DNA of 64,000 bases from Eretmocerus hayati (Eukaryota; Arthropoda; Insecta; Hymenoptera; Aphelinidae), in NCBI GenBank assembly GCA_029851415.1, contig CM056742.1:157919121-157983120 (forward strand), given 5' to 3'. The notes beneath the pieces are model-generated. The model ran no database searches. It was not told where the DNA came from and was given only the letters and a program-made list of their open reading frames with translations. Numbering within the stretch: the stretch's first letter is position 1; every line of letters begins with the position of its first letter. Shown here piece by piece: positions 61,948-64,000 of this stretch. A program made the translations under genes and the position numbers.

Positions 61948-63171
61948 ATGAGCAGTCTTCCCCGGACGCCGCCTGCAATCCGGACGACCCGGCAGACAGC
62001 GGCAAGCACTTCTGGGAGTGTGGAAACACCCAGTCGCGCCCAACTGGATCAACAACGCACCGTCTCGCTTGAGCGCACCGCTCGCGTGACACGCCACCAA
62101 CGTCAGCGGACCCTTGGCTCGGAGCAGGAGCTCGAGTCCCTCCTGGACGGAGCACAGCTGCCTATACGCCGGAGGACATCCCGCAAGGACCTTGCTCCGA
62201 CCGGACCATCGCCTGCTGTGCCATACGACGACCCTGCAGATCCCCAAGCCGGAGCTCAGCAGCAGCAGCCGACGGATCCCGCCTCCGTCAACCAGGTACC
62301 TACTCATCCGAATTCACTTGTTGCTCCAGAAGCTGCAGCGGACGTTTCGGCGGCCAATCCGGAGCCACCTGCGATCACCATGGACGACCTCCGGCTGATG
62401 TTCCGTCAACTCGCTGGCACGCCCCTCAACCCTCCGGACTTCACTGGTGCGGAGCACGAGGACCCAGCGAAGTTCATCACGAAGTGTACGGAGCACTTCC
62501 GGCGCCTCGGGACCGAGGAGGCCTTCAAGGTGCAAGTGGCCGAACGCGCACTCAAGGGTGACGCCGAGAAGTGGTGGTCCTGCTACAAGAACCTGGCTGT
62601 CGACTGGACCCGTTTCACCGAGCTGTTCCTGTCCCGCTTTGACTCATCGCAGCTTCGACTCCGACTCAAGGCCAAACTCTACGGACAGGCCCAAGGCGAA
62701 AAGGAGGATGTGAGTACTTTCATTGAAAAACGTAACCTCCTAGCTCGTCGTCTGCTTCCTGAGGCCACCGAGGAGGAGCTAGTGACCTTGATCACGGAGT
62801 CACTGAACGCGTCTATCCGCTGCCACCTGCGAGGCAACCCGCCGACCGCTGTAGGCGAGCTGCTGACCAGAGCCACGGAGGTCGAACACGACGAGCAGGC
62901 CAAGCAGGCCGGCGCCCGCAAGTTCAACCCAGCCAACAACAACCAGGGCAAGGGCAATGCTGCCACTCCAGCGCAGCCATCGAAGGCTGTGCGAGACTTC
63001 AAGCAGGTCAATGGTGAGAGATTGCCTAAATGTGATTATTGCCCTGAATATCATTGGCACAGGGATTGCCCCAAACGACCCCAGTACCCGAAGGCCACGA
63101 CTCCGGGAAACTGGCGGGAAGCGGGGAATGCTGCGGGCACACCCGCTTCGACACCTGCAGCCCCGCAATAA
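61948..63171 (+). CDS. gag: Gag polyprotein of Ty3/Gypsy-type retrotransposon (407 aa)
   Basis: Gag assembles the cytoplasmic particle that packages the element RNA. Residues 1-110 are Ser/Thr/Arg/Gln-rich and low in complexity. From about 150 (LRLMFRQLAGTPLNPPDF) to 310 lies the capsid-like retrotransposon gag domain, with the hallmark EKWWSCYKNL and a FLSRF segment. After a basic, Gln/Asn-rich linker a zinc knuckle CDYCPEYHWHRDC starts at residue 362 (C-x2-C-x3-H-x4-C, a variant spacing also known in other retroelements). The Pro/Thr/Ala-rich tail stops at TAA 63169-63171. The ATG at 61948 is the first in this frame after the primer site and gives a complete protein. The frame is intact, and pol overlaps its end in the -1 frame. 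Confidence 0.88.
   Translation: MSSLPRTPPAIRTTRQTAASTSGSVETPSRAQLDQQRTVSLERTARVTRHQRQRTLGSEQELESLLDGAQLPIRRRTSRKDLAPTGPSPAVPYDDPADPQAGAQQQQPTDPASVNQVPTHPNSLVAPEAAADVSAANPEPPAITMDDLRLMFRQLAGTPLNPPDFTGAEHEDPAKFITKCTEHFRRLGTEEAFKVQVAERALKGDAEKWWSCYKNLAVDWTRFTELFLSRFDSSQLRLRLKAKLYGQAQGEKEDVSTFIEKRNLLARRLLPEATEEELVTLITESLNASIRCHLRGNPPTAVGELLTRATEVEHDEQAKQAGARKFNPANNNQGKGNAATPAQPSKAVRDFKQVNGERLPKCDYCPEYHWHRDCPKRPQYPKATTPGNWREAGNAAGTPASTPAAPQ
63105..63166 (+). promoter_or_regulatory. Programmed -1 ribosomal frameshift signal between gag and pol
   Basis: The slippery heptamer G GGA AAC (63105-63111) is in the correct gag phase (codons GGA AAC). After a 9-base spacer, GCGGGG (63121-63126) can pair with CCCCGC (63161-63166), enclosing a second perfect stem GCGGG/CCCGC (63133-63137 with 63142-63146, loop CACA). 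Slipping back one base enters the open pol frame. Spacing and layout match known retroviral -1 signals. Confidence 0.75.
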
Positions 63172-64000
63172 GCGCTGCAGCCGCAGACGCCACCGGACTC
63201 CACGCCGCCAACCTAGACATCTGGATTGGAGGGAAGCTCGTCGCAGCGCTCGTCGACTCGGCAGCATCCGACAACTTCATCTCGCCACGGTGCATCCCGG
63301 ACGGAGCCATCGTGCAGAGAATCCAGCCACGCGGAGCCAAGCTGGCAAGCAGTGGAACCGAGATGCGCGTCCAAGCAACCTGCACACTCGCCGTGCGGAT
63401 CCAAAACTTCGAATGTGACGTCAAGTTCTTCGTCGCCGAGGAGCTTCGACCTGCCGCCATCCTCGGACGACGATGGCTTAAGGAGGTGAAGGCCGTCCAT
63501 GACCACGACCTCGACTGCCTCTACCTAGGAACCAGCAAAAGGATCCGGGTATTCCTGGGACGCGCCCCTGACGGGCCATCGACCCACTTGCAAGAGCAAG
63601 TATGGAGCAAGGTAAACCACGGATTCCCTAATGAATATGTTGATCAATTCAAGGAAATCATGATGCGACACGTGAGGATCTTCGATGATTCGGCGCCCCT
63701 GGCCAGGACACCCTTCATCATGCACGAGATCAGAGTCACGGACCGTCGCCCCTTCAAGATTCCGCCTTATCGCTACTCTGCTGAGAAGAAGCGAGCGATA
63801 AGCGACATGGTCAAACAAATGCTGGCAGATGGAGTCGTCGAGGCAGCCTCATCCCCATACAGCTCACCCATCGTACTGGTGGACAAACACGATGGTACCT
63901 TCCGCTTCTGCGTCGACTTCCGGAGGATCAACAGCGTCACGGAGGATGCAGGTCAACCGAACCCGGTCATCCATGAGGTCCTCAAGGAAATCGGCGGAGC
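63108..64000 (+). CDS. pol: Pol polyprotein (protease, start of reverse transcriptase), partial
   Basis: The frame is open from 63018 to the window end, one base back from gag. I start it at the slip site because no suitable ATG is seen before the protease. Protease: ALVDSAASDNFIS at 63246-63284, with Asp-Ser-Ala where most families have Asp-Ser/Thr-Gly, and the flap partner AAILGRRWL near 63455. After a linker, reverse transcriptase begins with RRPFKIPPYRYS (about 63747), then DGVVEAASSPYSSPIVLVDK and DGTFRFCVDFRRINSVT, typical Ty3/Gypsy motifs. The catalytic YxDD, RNase H and integrase lie beyond the window. The product would cleave Gag-Pol and copy the element RNA into DNA within particles. 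No stop or frameshift is seen in about 890 bases. Confidence 0.88.

Larger units (their letters stand above)
60770..64000 (+). mobile_element. Ty3/Gypsy-type LTR retrotransposon, 5' part
   Basis: In order: LTR, primer binding site, leader, gag, and pol with protease before reverse transcriptase, in a different frame from gag. The window ends inside reverse transcriptase, so integrase, any env and the 3' LTR are not seen. All visible frames are free of lesions and the sequence is more GC-rich than its surroundings, which points to a recent insertion. It has the same orientation as the Rbp6 exon. Confidence 0.88.

Noticed and set aside
61921..63506. Antisense and alternative-phase frames over gag and pol
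   Set aside because: Shadows of the real gag and pol frames in GC-rich coding DNA.

Overview
The window looks like gene-poor, repeat-rich arthropod DNA, most likely from an insect. Hymenoptera is only a guess. One host exon is clear: an 82-base internal exon at 807-888 (+) encoding the middle of the first RNA-recognition motif of a Musashi/Rbp6-type RNA-binding protein. It has a polypyrimidine tract plus AG before it and a GTGAGT donor after it. I found no other exon of that gene, so the remaining 63 kb is best read as one very long intron, or intron plus intergenic DNA, filled with mobile elements and satellites.

Layout. 0-6 kb: the Rbp6 exon, a 382-bp inverted-repeat element and a frameshifted FLYWCH zinc-finger relic. 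5.9-19.6 kb: two CpG-rich tandem arrays of one satellite family in opposite orientation. Each has the same non-repetitive 'head' on its outer edge, so the 13.7-kb block has the shape of a giant foldback element. Its 5.4-kb centre holds a separate palindrome with two near-identical 355-bp arms. 20-30 kb: three foldback or MITE-like elements, one carrying a tRNA-like pol III promoter and one with a smaller MITE nested inside it. 31.8-34.75 kb: a decayed Tigger/pogo transposon with TA target duplication, whose transposase is split by a 0.98-kb foldback block of 29-bp repeats. 35.6-37.8 kb: two tandem copies of an unclassified terminal-inverted-repeat element. 45-48 kb: a degenerate ~10-bp-unit repeat block, an inserted TTA-flanked MITE, and a second small MITE. 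56.7-60.4 kb: another ~10-bp-unit block split by a 3-kb TTAA-flanked element with two internal tandem arrays. 60.77 kb to the end: the 5' part of an apparently young Ty3/Gypsy-type LTR retrotransposon: an LTR of about 1.1 kb, tRNA-Lys-type primer site, intact gag, a textbook -1 frameshift signal, and pol open to the window edge in reverse transcriptase.

How the parts fit together. The only intact coding capacity seen besides the host exon belongs to the retrotransposon. Several elements are nested (MITE in foldback, foldback in Tigger, TTAA element in a repeat block), which gives relative ages. If the long-intron reading is right, the host transcript would contain extensive self-complementary RNA from the inverted arrays and the 355-bp palindrome. 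Element boundaries come from reading the two ends by eye. Superfamily names without a transposase are inferred from target-site and terminal motifs only.
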